Positions 53,172 to 61,839 of a stretch of DNA of 64,000 nt are shown here, one piece after another. Both the position numbers and the translations under genes were made by a program. How positions within the stretch are numbered: the first letter of the stretch is position 1; each line of letters begins with the position of its first letter. Source of the stretch: Saccharopolyspora galaxeae (GTDB lineage Bacteria > Actinomycetota > Actinomycetes > Mycobacteriales > Pseudonocardiaceae); the NCBI RefSeq assembly GCF_016526145.1, contig NZ_JADDUE010000013.1, forward strand, positions 62,001-126,000, given 5' to 3'. The notes beneath the pieces are model-generated. The model searched no databases and was not told the DNA's origin. It saw only the letters and a list, made by a program, of their open reading frames with translations.

Positions 53172-53831
53172 CTAGTCGCGCCTGCAACGCAGATAGTGCT
53201 GCATCTCCGGCTCGGCCCCGGTGCTCGTGTCGGTGGGCTGGTAGGCGACCACGTGGTCTTCGAGGATGGTGAACCCCGCTGGCTCGAGCATCCGGCTCAG
53301 CTCCTGCCGCGGGTAGCCCGAGACGCGGATTTCGCTGCCGAGGAACGAAGCCTGCTGGTAGTCCTGATCCATCTCGACCATGGACAGCGCCAGCAGCCCG
53401 CCGGGGACGAGCAGGCGGCCCAAGGTGGCCAGCATTTCGGCGATCTCCGCGCGCGAGAGCATCAGCAGCGAGAAGAAGGCGGTCGCCGCGTCGAACCGGC
53501 CCAGCCCGTCCGCACCGTCCGGTCGCAGCGTCAGCATGTCCCGCCGATGCAGGTCGGCTTCGGGAACGTTGCCGCGGGCCAGCCGCAACATCTCCGCGGA
53601 GATGTCGACTCCCGTGACGTCGAAGCCGGCGTCCACGAGCTGAGCCGCCGTGGGAAGCCCGGTACCGCAGCCGAGGTCCAGCACCCGCGCCCGCTGCGGT
53701 AATGCGCCCGCCAGCCACTCCCCTGCGGCCAGCTGCGCCTCCCGCTGCCCGAAGGCCGCGTCGTAGGCATCGCCGATGGTGTCGAACGCCGCCGCTTGCT
53801 CGCGGCGGCTGCTCTCCGCGAAGTCCCGCAC
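53172..53831 (-). CDS. Class I SAM-dependent methyltransferase
   Basis: 219 residues. The SAM-binding loop RVLDLGCGTGLPTAAQLVDAGFDVTGVDIS (about 49-78) is followed by the acidic/hydrophobic strands of a Rossmann methyltransferase. GTG start. It is the last gene of a three-gene leftward set with the PP-loop and NUDIX genes. The substrate is unknown; the N-terminal AFGQREAQLAAGEWL resembles ubiquinone/small-molecule methyltransferases. Confidence 0.83.
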   Translation of the reverse strand: MRDFAESSRREQAAAFDTIGDAYDAAFGQREAQLAAGEWLAGALPQRARVLDLGCGTGLPTAAQLVDAGFDVTGVDISAEMLRLARGNVPEADLHRRDMLTLRPDGADGLGRFDAATAFFSLLMLSRAEIAEMLATLGRLLVPGGLLALSMVEMDQDYQQASFLGSEIRVSGYPRQELSRMLEPAGFTILEDHVVAYQPTDTSTGAEPEMQHYLRCRRD

Positions 53832-53911
53832 GGATTTCCCCCTCTGGATCGGTTTTTCCTGCCGGTGACCGTCCGTTGCGGACAGCCGGAAGCTCGATCA
53901 GCTCGCGAGCC

Positions 53912-54607
53912 TCAGCAACCGTGCAGGGCGGCGGCAGGCAGGTGCCGTCCGGCGAGGAACTCGACGATCTCCCGCGCCAGCGGTTCCTTCTCCTTGAGGT
54001 AGGCCAGCACGACGTCGTCGGAGGGAGAGCTGAAGCTATCGCCGAACATGGCGTTCTCCTCCAATGATTTCGTGGTCAGGCCCAGCTGCATCAGCCGGTA
54101 TTTGACCAGGTCCTCCGAGCTGGCGTACTCGTAGATCGGACTGTAGCCGGTCATCCCGTAGGAAGCGGTGAAGTTCTCGAAGAAGACCCGCGCCACGTCC
54201 CGCTGCTCGGCGAGATCCTGCTGGTAGCGGGCGATCCCGTCGTTCATCACCGTGATGTCGTTGCGCCTGCAGTAATCCACGGCGTGCACGTACATCGCGA
54301 GCTTGTCGCCGAGCAGGATCAGGTTCTTGCGATGGGTGAGGATGTCGTCTTCGAGGTTGGCCAGCGCGATGCTGCGCAGGCTTCCGCTGATGTCCTCGAC
54401 GGCGACCTCGCGCACGAGGTCACCGAAGCGCCCGCGCAGCTCGTCGACGCGGAGTTGGAACAGCGCGGTACCCGGGTGCCCGCTGGTGACGTTGAACAGG
54501 TGCACGGGGATGCCCTGCAGCATGAGCGATGCGGCGACCAAGGTGCTGTCCCGGCCGCCGCTGAACAGGACGAGCTGGGCGGCGTGCGGATCAGGGCTGG
54601 TGCTCAT
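53912..54607 (-). CDS. PP-loop ATPase, QueC/ThiI-like adenylating enzyme
   Basis: 231 residues from ATG 54607 with GAGGAGG upstream. The PP-loop [21 protein letters not shown] (about 12-32) is intact, and [10 protein letters not shown] and [20 protein letters not shown] follow. It resembles 7-cyano-7-deazaguanine synthase (QueC), but the four zinc-binding Cys of QueC are missing; the only late Cys is the last residue. So it should activate a carboxyl or carbonyl group with ATP, but on an unknown substrate. It lies between NUDIX and methyltransferase genes. Confidence 0.75.
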   Translation of the reverse strand: MSTSPDPHAAQLVLFSGGRDSTLVAASLMLQGIPVHLFNVTSGHPGTALFQLRVDELRGRFGDLVREVAVEDISGSLRSIALANLEDDILTHRKNLILLGDKLAMYVHAVDYCRRNDITVMNDGIARYQQDLAEQRDVARVFFENFTASYGMTGYSPIYEYASSEDLVKYRLMQLGLTTKSLEENAMFGDSFSSPSDDVVLAYLKEKEPLAREIVEFLAGRHLPAAALHGC

Positions 54608-54668
54608 TCGTGCCTCCTCGGCGGTGGTTGGTTCGAGCCTGCCGGCTCGGCGACGTCCGCAGGTGGGG

Positions 54669-55139
54669 TCAGTGGAGGTCACCCAGGTACACGGCGTCCG
54701 CGGCGCGCATCGGCACGTGTTCGCGCAGGTGGTCGGCGAGACCGCTGGGATAGAGCGAATCGGGGTCGAGATCGGCCACCGGGAGCCACGCCAGGGATCG
54801 CTGGTCGGTGTCCGGTCGTTCGGGCGTGGGAGCAGCGGCCCGGGCCTCCTGCCGCGCGACCAGGAAGATGGCGTGCAGCTGCTGATCAGGGCGCTTGTTG
54901 CGGAGGTGGGAGTGGCGCTCGGGCAGGAACTCCCAAACGTGCCACAACGGACCCACGACGATCGGCAGCCCGGTCTCCTCGCGGAACTCCCGCCGTGCGG
55001 CCTCGTCCAGTCGTTCGCCCCGCCGCTGCTTGCCGCCCGGGAGCACGTACCAGGTCCCGAACTCGCGGTTGCGGTTCTCTATCAATAGGCAGTTTCCGGA
55101 TTCCACCAGCAGACCGCGTGCGCAAACAGTCATCGCCAT
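54669..55139 (-). CDS. NUDIX hydrolase
   Basis: 156 residues from ATG 55139; an earlier in-frame ATG at 55211 would add 24 residues and swallow a 16-bp palindrome. The Nudix box [26 protein letters not shown] (about 35-60) has the GX5EX7REXXEEXG pattern. It would hydrolyse a nucleoside diphosphate linked to another group. It is the first gene of the NUDIX / PP-loop / methyltransferase set. Confidence 0.87.
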   Translation of the reverse strand: MAMTVCARGLLVESGNCLLIENRNREFGTWYVLPGGKQRRGERLDEAARREFREETGLPIVVGPLWHVWEFLPERHSHLRNKRPDQQLHAIFLVARQEARAAAPTPERPDTDQRSLAWLPVADLDPDSLYPSGLADHLREHVPMRAADAVYLGDLH

Positions 55140-55194
55140 TCGATGGACCAAACCGTCGCACCCCTCCGCGCCAGGTCTTCCGCAATACCGGAAG

Positions 55195-55210
55195 TGTCCA
55201 TCGCTGGACA
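55195..55210. promoter_or_regulatory. Perfect palindrome upstream of the NUDIX gene
   Basis: TGTCCA-TCGC-TGGACA has perfect 6-base arms. It lies between the NUDIX and GNAT starts in an AT-richer patch. It could be the shared operator, or coding if the upstream NUDIX start is used. Confidence 0.35.
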
Positions 55211-55391
55211 TCGCACCGGGAGAGGCCGGCGGCGCAATTCACCCGCACGGACGTACACGCGCTTGCGGACCGGCGAAGTATTCTGCACCGGAAATTCATT
55301 CCAGCGGCCGGAGACAGCGGCGAAAAGCACTGCTGACGCGTCCGGCGCCGGCCACCTGCACTTGCGGCTCGAAACGAAAATGTTGGGCGAC

Positions 55392-55958
55392 ATGTCATAT
55401 TCTCGGGATTCACTGACCGTTTGCAAATCTGCGCCCCACCATCTGCGCGGCCTGGTCGAACTGCGTCAGGACGGCGCACACCGCCTGCAGCGGCGGGGAT
55501 TCGACGACTGGTCCCACTGGGACGTCGCATCGGCGACCGAAGCCGACCACGAGGCCGGAGGTCTTTACGTGGTAGTCGCCGGAACGGAGGTGGCGGCCGG
55601 CATCCGCGTCAGCGGCGAGGGGCACCCGGATCTCTGGTTCGACCACGAGCGCCGCGAGAAGTCCGTCTACGCCGACCGGTTCGTCGTCAAACGCCGTTAC
55701 GGCGCAACAGGTCTGGGCCGGTTGCTGCTGGATTGGATGGCGGACCGCGGCGCGCGCGAAGAACTGGCGTGGATCCGCGGCGACACCTGGGCCGACCACC
55801 GGGCGCTCCAGCGGTACTATCTGCGCCTGGGATTCCGGCACGTCCGGACCGCGCTGCTGCCGGACACCGGCGAGGTGTGGCTGGCTCAGCTGCCTACCGG
55901 CGCGAGCCAGGTCCGGCTGCACGATGCCCACAGCGGCCCGCTGCTGCCTGCCCGCTGA
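55392..55958 (+). CDS. GNAT-family N-acetyltransferase
   Basis: 188 residues from ATG 55392 (ATG 55380 is also in frame). The acetyl-CoA loop is in FVVKRRYGATGLGRLLLDWMADRGA (motif A, about 96-120), followed by YYLRLGFRHV (motif B). It is divergent from the NUDIX set. The substrate is unknown; small-molecule or antibiotic acetylation is typical of such single-domain members. Confidence 0.82.
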   Translation: MSYSRDSLTVCKSAPHHLRGLVELRQDGAHRLQRRGFDDWSHWDVASATEADHEAGGLYVVVAGTEVAAGIRVSGEGHPDLWFDHERREKSVYADRFVVKRRYGATGLGRLLLDWMADRGAREELAWIRGDTWADHRALQRYYLRLGFRHVRTALLPDTGEVWLAQLPTGASQVRLHDAHSGPLLPAR

Positions 55959-56093
55959 TCGCCGCGGACGGGGAAGCAGCACGCGAGTTCTGCGAAGAAC
56001 CCGATGCGCCGATCACGTTCTTCTATCTACAGTGGACCGAGGCGGCACAGATTCCTCTGTAGACTTGTGCGCGCCATGTCGGGTCGGCCGCTG

Positions 56094-56588
56094 CTAGTCC
56101 GCTGCCGAACCGGTTCCCGCTCCCGAACCGATTCCCAGTGCCGGAACCGGTGCTGCCCCGACGGACCGCTGCGGTGGTAGCGCCACGGCGTGCGGCCCGA
56201 TCCGGATCTCGGTGGCCACACCGGCATCGTCGGCAAGCACGGCGCTGAAGGCGACCGCGTAGGCATCGGCGACCAGCAAGGAGTGCGCCTTTTCCGCAGC
56301 GTCCCCGGCAGGCGCCAGGTCGGCCGCCGTAACCGTGATCGGCACCAGCACGCCGGTGCGGGACTCGGTGATCGCGGCCCGCCCGGTGCTGTGCAGCCAG
56401 GCCGCCACCGGCGAAGCGAGCGGCTCGACGTGCACCGCGATGCTGCCGCTGCGGCCGGTGTGCCGGGCCGACGACCGCAGGGCCAGCTGACGGGCCGCCG
56501 ACTGCCCGGCGGCGTGCGCGCCCGCGATGAGCGCCTGCCATTCGTCGCAGGGTTGGAACATGTCCGGTTCGTCGTCGTTCGTACTCAT
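56094..56588 (-). CDS. Hypothetical protein
   Basis: 164 residues from ATG 56588. The sequence is Ala/Gly-rich and soluble, with an acidic start (NDDEPDMFQPCDEW) and a low-complexity C-terminus with GIGSGAGTGSAAD encoded by short direct repeats (CCGAACCG at 56105 and 56125). No family motif was recognised. GC skew at third positions supports coding. It stands alone. Confidence 0.55.
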   Translation of the reverse strand: MSTNDDEPDMFQPCDEWQALIAGAHAAGQSAARQLALRSSARHTGRSGSIAVHVEPLASPVAAWLHSTGRAAITESRTGVLVPITVTAADLAPAGDAAEKAHSLLVADAYAVAFSAVLADDAGVATEIRIGPHAVALPPQRSVGAAPVPALGIGSGAGTGSAAD

Positions 56589-56996
56589 TACCGCCACCAA
56601 GGCTGGTCGAGGCGCCGCGCGCCGGTCCGGCCGCGGAAACCACTGCACATCGATCTGGCGCAGGCTCGCTGCTCGACCTCCGCTCGGCGCCACCGGGATG
56701 CCCTGGGCGCACGCCCCGACAAACCCTGCTGAGGAGTCGCTACGACCGGCGCTGCGGCGCGCACCGTGTGACGTCCTGGCTGTTCACCGCGCCAGGCTCG
56801 GCCTTGTACGGTAGTCGTGGTTGAGCCGACAGCCCTGAATCGAAGCCTTACCGAACGTGACAGTCTGATGGAGTGTTCGCGTCGGTTCCTTGTCCGGGGT
56901 TGTTGTCCCGCGGCTGCGCGCAAGCAGGCGGGACAGGGATGTCGTGCGGGACCTGTTGATCCCTTCGCTGGCTGCCTCGCCATCGAGGAGGTAGTC
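56589..56996. other. Non-coding region between two divergent genes
   Basis: No gene supported. The frame upstream of the STAS gene is open from 56817 but lacks a start site and family resemblance. No clear promoter boxes were seen, though sigma-factor-specific promoters would be expected here for the STAS gene. Confidence 0.5.
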
Positions 56997-57452
56997 ATGA
57001 CCACCGTCGCTCCCGGTGCGCCGGATACGCCGCAGCGCGGTCCCACCGAACCGGCCCAATCGGCCGACACGAGTGCAGGAAACGGCCTGGCGTTGCGGGT
57101 GGGGCGCCCGAGCAGCAACTCGATCGTAATCGGCATCGCCGGTGAGCTGGACACCACCACCGCCCCGCGCCTGCACGAACTTCTTGCGCCCCGGCTGTCC
57201 TCGAGGGCCGAGACCGTCATCCTCGATCTTTCCGGATTGCGATTCCTGGGCGTGGCCGGGCTGGAGCTGCTGGCCCACGCGCGCCGGGTCGCCGACGGCC
57301 GCTCGATGACGGTATGCATCGTGGACGGTCCGGTGTGCGTGGAACGAGCTCTTCGGGCCGCCGGATGGCACCGGGTGGTGCCGACCTTCGGCAGCGTGCA
57401 AGCGGCCGTGGCCGAGATGACCGGCCGCGAAAGCGCGCAACCGCTGCCCTGA
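56997..57452 (+). CDS. STAS-domain protein, anti-sigma factor antagonist-like
   Basis: 151 residues from ATG 56997 with GAGGAGG upstream. After a disordered N-terminus of about 30, a STAS domain spans about 33-140: IGIAGELDTTTAPRLHELL and VILDLSGLRFLGVAGLELL. Antagonists are switched by phosphorylation of the Ser in D-S-S-G; here that stretch is G85-V86-A87-G88, so the phospho-site appears lost. It may therefore be a constitutive or non-phosphorylated partner. No anti-sigma kinase gene is adjacent. Confidence 0.82.
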   Translation: MTTVAPGAPDTPQRGPTEPAQSADTSAGNGLALRVGRPSSNSIVIGIAGELDTTTAPRLHELLAPRLSSRAETVILDLSGLRFLGVAGLELLAHARRVADGRSMTVCIVDGPVCVERALRAAGWHRVVPTFGSVQAAVAEMTGRESAQPLP

Positions 57453-57551
57453 GCGCACCGCAGGATGGAAGTCGGACGTCGCCTACTGCTGCTCGTCTTC
57501 CGGACGGTCGGCGGGCGGTTCCGTATCCAAACAGGACAGTGAGCGGCACAA

Positions 57552-57588
57552 CGGCGACCGACCCACACCTCGCGTGGATCGGTCGCCG
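57552..57588. terminator. Strong bidirectional terminator between STAS and GH64 genes
   Basis: CGGCGACCGA (57552-57561) pairs with TCGGTCGCCG (57579-57588), and CCAC (57563-57566) with GTGG (57574-57577), giving a 14-bp stem with one mismatch and a 7-base loop. Confidence 0.87.
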
Positions 57589-57604
57589 TGCGTCGGAACC
57601 GGCC

Positions 57605-58795
57605 TCAGCGCATGGCGCCGAGGGTTAGCGTGAACACCTCGGGGTCACCCGCGTTGACCTTGCCGCTGTGGTCCTCGCCGGCGTTCGAGCTCACGTCGTC
57701 GTAGGCGAACGCGTAGCCCTTGCCGTCGGGCAGGTTCTCGTGCACCACGCGCGCGTAGTGGTTGGTGATGTCGTTCTTGTAGAAGGTCGCCGGGTCCTCC
57801 TCGTGCGGCTGGTTCGGGTTGATCAGCAGCGTGGTGCGGTTGAACGCCGCCGCCAGCCGCGGCACGATCGCCAGCCGTTCCTGCGAGTCGCTGTCCGGGT
57901 TGTTCGCGAACGGGCCGCTGTTGCAGCCCCAGATGTCCACTGAGGACGGCTTGGCGAACCGCTCGGCGCCGAACACCAGCTCCTCGCCCTCGACCTTGCC
58001 TTCCAGGATGCCGATGTCCTCGCGCTGGGTGTCGATGAACAGCGACTCACCCGCGTACTTGGAGTACGCCTCGTCGACGTAGGGCTCCAGGTACCCCTCG
58101 AAGTCGGCCGCGCGGTGGTTCGGGTTGAGCACCCGCACGACCCTGCCGTCGGCCTCCTGCACCAGGTTCGGCCAGTTCTCGCCCTGGTCGCGCAGGCCCT
58201 GGGCGACCTTGTCCAGCGCCCCGGTGGGCATGCCCGGAACTTCCTGGTCGCCGCTGGGCGCCTTGAGGTGCAGCCCGATCGGTGCGGCGACGAAGTCGAC
58301 GTAGCTGATGTTGGCGTAGAGCTGCTCGCCGTTGAGGGTGAACTCCGCGAACGTCCAGTCCTTGCCGAAGTTCGGGTCTTCATTGGAGACGAAGTTCGGG
58401 TGCACCACCGAGGTCGCACCGTCGGCGCCCTTCACGACCTGGAATTCCAGCGTGTCGTTGAGGGCGAAGTAGACCCGCGCACCGTACATCCGCGGGACGG
58501 TGACCTCGACGGTGCCGTCCACCGGGATGCCCGCTTCCGGGCCCACCGGCTCCGGCTCGGTGCCGCCGGCCTCCGGGAACAACGGGGTGCCGTCCTGCTT
58601 GATGAAAACGGCCTTGTTCTCGGCCTCGGAGAAACCGGCGATGTACGCGGTCGCCGGACCGCCGGAGTCGTTCTTCAGCACGAACTTCAGGCTCTCCGGC
58701 GCCGCCGAAGCGAACGGCGCGCTGATCGCCTGCGCCCAGAACGGGGAGCTCAGGGCGGCAGCGGAGTAGCCGAGAAACCGCCGGCGAGAAACCAT
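57605..58795 (-). CDS. Secreted GH64 beta-1,3-glucanase, thaumatin-like fold
   Basis: 396 residues from ATG 58795 with GGAGG nine bases upstream. It has a Tat signal peptide: SRRRFLGYSAAALSSPFWAQA, with cleavage expected after SAAP near residue 33. The mature part follows GH64: a beta-barrel first domain (ESLKFVLKNDSGGPATAYIAGF) and a thaumatin-like second domain with DIWGCNSGPFANNPDS and the end AFAYDDVSSNAGEDHSGKVN. GH64 enzymes release laminaripentaose from beta-1,3-glucan, useful against fungal walls. No carbohydrate-binding module is attached. Confidence 0.87.
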   Translation of the reverse strand: MVSRRRFLGYSAAALSSPFWAQAISAPFASAAPESLKFVLKNDSGGPATAYIAGFSEAENKAVFIKQDGTPLFPEAGGTEPEPVGPEAGIPVDGTVEVTVPRMYGARVYFALNDTLEFQVVKGADGATSVVHPNFVSNEDPNFGKDWTFAEFTLNGEQLYANISYVDFVAAPIGLHLKAPSGDQEVPGMPTGALDKVAQGLRDQGENWPNLVQEADGRVVRVLNPNHRAADFEGYLEPYVDEAYSKYAGESLFIDTQREDIGILEGKVEGEELVFGAERFAKPSSVDIWGCNSGPFANNPDSDSQERLAIVPRLAAAFNRTTLLINPNQPHEEDPATFYKNDITNHYARVVHENLPDGKGYAFAYDDVSSNAGEDHSGKVNAGDPEVFTLTLGAMR

Positions 58796-59142
58796 GGTGG
58801 GGGACCTCCAGGGGGACAACAGGACCGCCTCGGAAGGCGGCCATCCTCTCGTTATCGATTCCGAGAGTCTGCTCGGTCCAGACCTTTCCTTGATACCCCC
58901 AAAAGGAGCACAATTCACCACATTTAAACAGCATTCAACGCTACCGCTCGGTGATGCCGGAAAAAGCAAGCGACAGGCGACATTCAGCCACAAAACTGGG
59001 AAAGGCGCGCGAGGCGGACGCCGCTCAGCTCCGTCGTCGCAGGTCGGTTCGCGTCCGGAACGGGTCAGCACCCACCGCGGACGGGTTTTCGGGGGAGCCG
59101 GAGGCCGCCCGGCTCCGGCGCCGGGGTGGCGCACCCGCACGG
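58796..59142. other. Upstream region of the GH64 gene
   Basis: No gene. A hairpin CCGCCT-CGGA-AGGCGG lies at 58825-58840 in the glucanase leader. 58850-58990 is AT-rich for this genome and probably holds its promoter, but no clear boxes were assigned. The terminator of the DUF3159 gene lies at 59094-59116. Confidence 0.5.
59094..59116 (-). terminator. Terminator after the DUF3159 gene
   Basis: GGAGCCGG (59094-59101) and CCGGCTCC (59109-59116) form a perfect 8-bp stem with a 7-base loop, 27 bases past the stop on the leftward strand. Confidence 0.55.
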
Positions 59143-59799
59143 TCACCGCTGCGCGACGAGGCGCTTGGTGGTGCGCCGGAACGACCAGACGACGACCAGT
59201 GCGGCCAGCACCGTCAGCGGCGTGCCCATCACGACCTTCGCCACGGCCAGCCAGGTCGTGGAATCGGCCAGGTACAGCCATTCCTTCACGACGAACCGGG
59301 CGCCGAACACCAGCGCCGCGGCGGCGGTGGCGATGTCGTGCGTGCGCAGCACGCCCTTGTCGCTGCGCCACTCGTGCTCACCGCCGTGCATCGCGTTCCA
59401 GATCACGCCGGTCAGCGGCCGGCGCGCCAGCACCGAACCGAAGGTGACGAGGAAACCCGCCAGCGCCGCCCAGATCCCGATGACGAAGAAGTCCTTCGCC
59501 GAGCCGGTCGCCGCGACGACTCCGACGGCGACCGCCAGGCCCAGCAACCCGCCGACCGCGGACGACCAGCGTTCCCCGCGCAGCAGCCGGAATCCGGTCA
59601 GCGCTACGCCGGCCGCGATCGAGATCCCGATCGTCACCGGCAGCGGCAGGAACGCGTTGGCCGCCACGAACACGATGACCGGCAGCGTCGAGTAGACGAA
59701 TCCCATCGGGCCGCCCATCTGCTCGAGCAGCGTCTGCGGTGTGCTGGCCTGCGCCCGCTCGGTGCGGTGCGATTCGCGGGTTTCCTGCTGGTCGATCAT
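59143..59799 (-). CDS. DUF3159 membrane protein
   Basis: 218 residues from ATG 59799 (GAGGGGG upstream). About six hydrophobic segments. LLEQMGGPMGFVYSTLPVIVFVAANAF at the N-terminus and LARRPLTGVIWNAMHGGEHEWRSD in the middle are typical of this actinobacterial family. Function is unknown. It stands alone. Confidence 0.82.
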   Translation of the reverse strand: MIDQQETRESHRTERAQASTPQTLLEQMGGPMGFVYSTLPVIVFVAANAFLPLPVTIGISIAAGVALTGFRLLRGERWSSAVGGLLGLAVAVGVVAATGSAKDFFVIGIWAALAGFLVTFGSVLARRPLTGVIWNAMHGGEHEWRSDKGVLRTHDIATAAAALVFGARFVVKEWLYLADSTTWLAVAKVVMGTPLTVLAALVVVWSFRRTTKRLVAQR

Positions 59800-59994
59800 G
59801 ATCTTGCCCCCTCGGGCCGTTGGTGTGGTGGATCCAGGAGAAGCCGTGCCGCAACGGCACACTCAAGCCCGAGCGCCGGTGAAGCGGGCCACATGTGTTA
59901 GCCGAGCCCGCCTCCGGCTGCGACGCGACCGGCCTCGACGACCGAGCTCGGCTCGACGTCGGGCGAACCTCGCGACGAGGCATGATCAGCCGTC

Positions 59995-60440
59995 GTGGAA
60001 GCGGACCTGCGCGAGCCGCACCGGCTGCTCGCACACCCCGAGGTCACCCGCCACATCGACTTCGACCGCCCCTGCGCATTGCTGCAGAGCGGCACGATGC
60101 ACCACCTCGCCGACGACGAGAACCCCGGCGAGATCATGCGGGCCTATCGGGACGCGTTGCCATCCGGCTCCTACGTCGCCATGTGGCACTTCTGGGACAC
60201 GGCGGAGGATCGCCGGAGGACAGCGCTTTCGCCAAGGAGATGCAGCAGCGGTTGACCGGCAGCACCACGGGCACCGGCCGGTTCCGCAACCGCGCCGAGA
60301 TCGCGGCCTTCCTGGACGGGCTCGAGCTGGTCGATCCCGGGCTGGTGATGCTGCACGAGTGGTGGCCGGAAGGCCCGCGGACCGCCCCGCTGACCCAGAT
60401 GGACAAGGTGTTCCTCAGCGGCGTCGCCCGCAAGCCCTGA
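59995..60440 (+). pseudogene. Broken PF04672 (DUF574) SAM-dependent methyltransferase
   Basis: Only the C-terminal half is left, and it is split by a frameshift near 60200-60220. The first frame (from 59995) aligns with residues 130-200 of the intact copy at 61840-62655 (DLREPHRLLAHPEVTRHIDFDRPCALLQSGTMHHLADD). The second frame continues AFAKEMQQRLTGSTTGTGRFRNRAEIAAFLDGLELVDPGLV to the stop. The N-terminal SAM-binding half is absent. It is a decayed duplicate or a relic of a rearrangement. Confidence 0.8.
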
Positions 60441-60474
60441 GCCGCCGGGCGCGCTCCCCGCCTACCGGCAGCGC

Positions 60475-61785
60475 TCATGCCGACGTCGATGCAGTGATCC
60501 GCTCGAGCCCCGCCGCCGCGCGCAGCAGCACGTGTTCCCGCCAAGGCGCGGCGGCCAGCTGCAAGCCCACCGGCATCCCGGATTCCGGGTGCCTGCCGCA
60601 GGGCACCGTGATCGACGGACCGCCGTACATCGACCAGACGTAGGTGTACCGCGCGATTTCGCGGGTCGATGCCGCGAGATCCACCGAATCGCGGGCGGGC
60701 ACATCGGTCGGCAGTGTCGGCGTCAAGATGACGTCCTGCGAAGCGAACACCTCGTCCACGCGCTGCCGGAACCGCTGCCGCCACCGCCGCGCCTTTTCGG
60801 ACCGCCCGGCGGAAATGCCCGCACCGAGGCGCAACCGCCGGAGCACGTCGGGATCGATCGTCCCGGGCGCATCGCGCAGCCGGTCGCGGTGCAGTGCGGC
60901 GGCCTCGGGATACAGGATCTCCAGCATCCGGTCCTGCGCGTGCTCGGCGTCCGGCACTTCCTGCGACCGCACCCGCGCTCCGTGCTCGCGCAACGAGGCG
61001 ACCGCCGCGGCCAGCACCTCCCGCACTCCGGAATCCAGCCCGTCGGCGAAGAAACCCGTCGCCACACCTACCCGCAGATCGGCGAGGCCGTCGTCGAGCG
61101 CCGTTTCGACCGGGGTGCGGCTGCCTTCGACCGAAGTGCCGTCGCCGTCCAGGTGGTCGAGCGCGGCGAGCATCGCCGCGGCGGTGCGCACGTCCGGGGC
61201 GATCGGCGTGACCGTGTCGAACGACGGGCTCACCGGCAGCACGCCGCGATTCGACATCCGTCCCAGCGTGGGCCGCAGACCCACCACCTCGTTCACCGCG
61301 GCGGGCACGCGGCCGGAACCGCCGGTGTCGGTCCCGAGCGCCGCGTCCGCGATGCCCGCCGCGACCGCGACGGACGATCCGCTGCTGGAGCCGCCCGAGA
61401 TGCGGCGGTCGTCGAGCGCGTTTCGGCAGTCACCGAAGGCGTCGTTGCGGCCGGTGACGCCCATGGCGAACTCGGTCATGTTGTTCTTGCCGACGATCAC
61501 CGCGCCCGCTTCGCGCAGCAATCGGACCACCGTGGCGTCGCAGGAGGCGGTCCGGCCGTGGTGCGGTGAGCCCGCCGTGCTCGGCACTCCGGCGACGTCG
61601 ATGTTGTCCTTCAAGGCCACGGCCGTGCCGTGCAGCGGTCCGCGCGTGTGCGCCGGGGTGGCGTCCAGTTCTTCCGCGCGCTGCCGGGCCTGCTCGTCCA
61701 ACAGCGTGATGTAGGCGCGCAGCCGGGGATCGCGCTGCCGGGCCCGCGTCAGCAACTCGTCGATCCGTTCGCGGACCGGGCTCAT
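60475..61785 (-). CDS. Amidase (amidase signature family)
   Basis: 436 residues. The Ser-cisSer-Lys triad is visible: Lys59 in ALKDNIDVAG, cis-Ser in GGSSSGSSVAVAAG (about 131-144) and nucleophile Ser157 in GTDTGGSGRVPAAV. It hydrolyses a carboxamide. The position after GGS has Gly in place of the usual Ile. It lies between the two PF04672 loci; no transamidosome gene is near, so it is catabolic rather than GatA. Confidence 0.86.
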   Translation of the reverse strand: MSPVRERIDELLTRARQRDPRLRAYITLLDEQARQRAEELDATPAHTRGPLHGTAVALKDNIDVAGVPSTAGSPHHGRTASCDATVVRLLREAGAVIVGKNNMTEFAMGVTGRNDAFGDCRNALDDRRISGGSSSGSSVAVAAGIADAALGTDTGGSGRVPAAVNEVVGLRPTLGRMSNRGVLPVSPSFDTVTPIAPDVRTAAAMLAALDHLDGDGTSVEGSRTPVETALDDGLADLRVGVATGFFADGLDSGVREVLAAAVASLREHGARVRSQEVPDAEHAQDRMLEILYPEAAALHRDRLRDAPGTIDPDVLRRLRLGAGISAGRSEKARRWRQRFRQRVDEVFASQDVILTPTLPTDVPARDSVDLAASTREIARYTYVWSMYGGPSITVPCGRHPESGMPVGLQLAAAPWREHVLLRAAAGLERITASTSA

Positions 61786-61839
61786 GCGCGCCTCCTTCGC
61801 GCCCGGGACGACCCGGACGCAGCAGCGAATCGGGGCGGA

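Noticed and set aside
53912-54607. QueC, 7-cyano-7-deazaguanine synthase
   Set aside because: The PP-loop is present, but the four zinc-binding Cys are absent and no queD, queE or DNA-modification genes are near.
59895-60440. An independent 181-residue gene
   Set aside because: Only the part after about 60210 matches PF04672, continuing the fragment in the other frame; the first part is non-coding.
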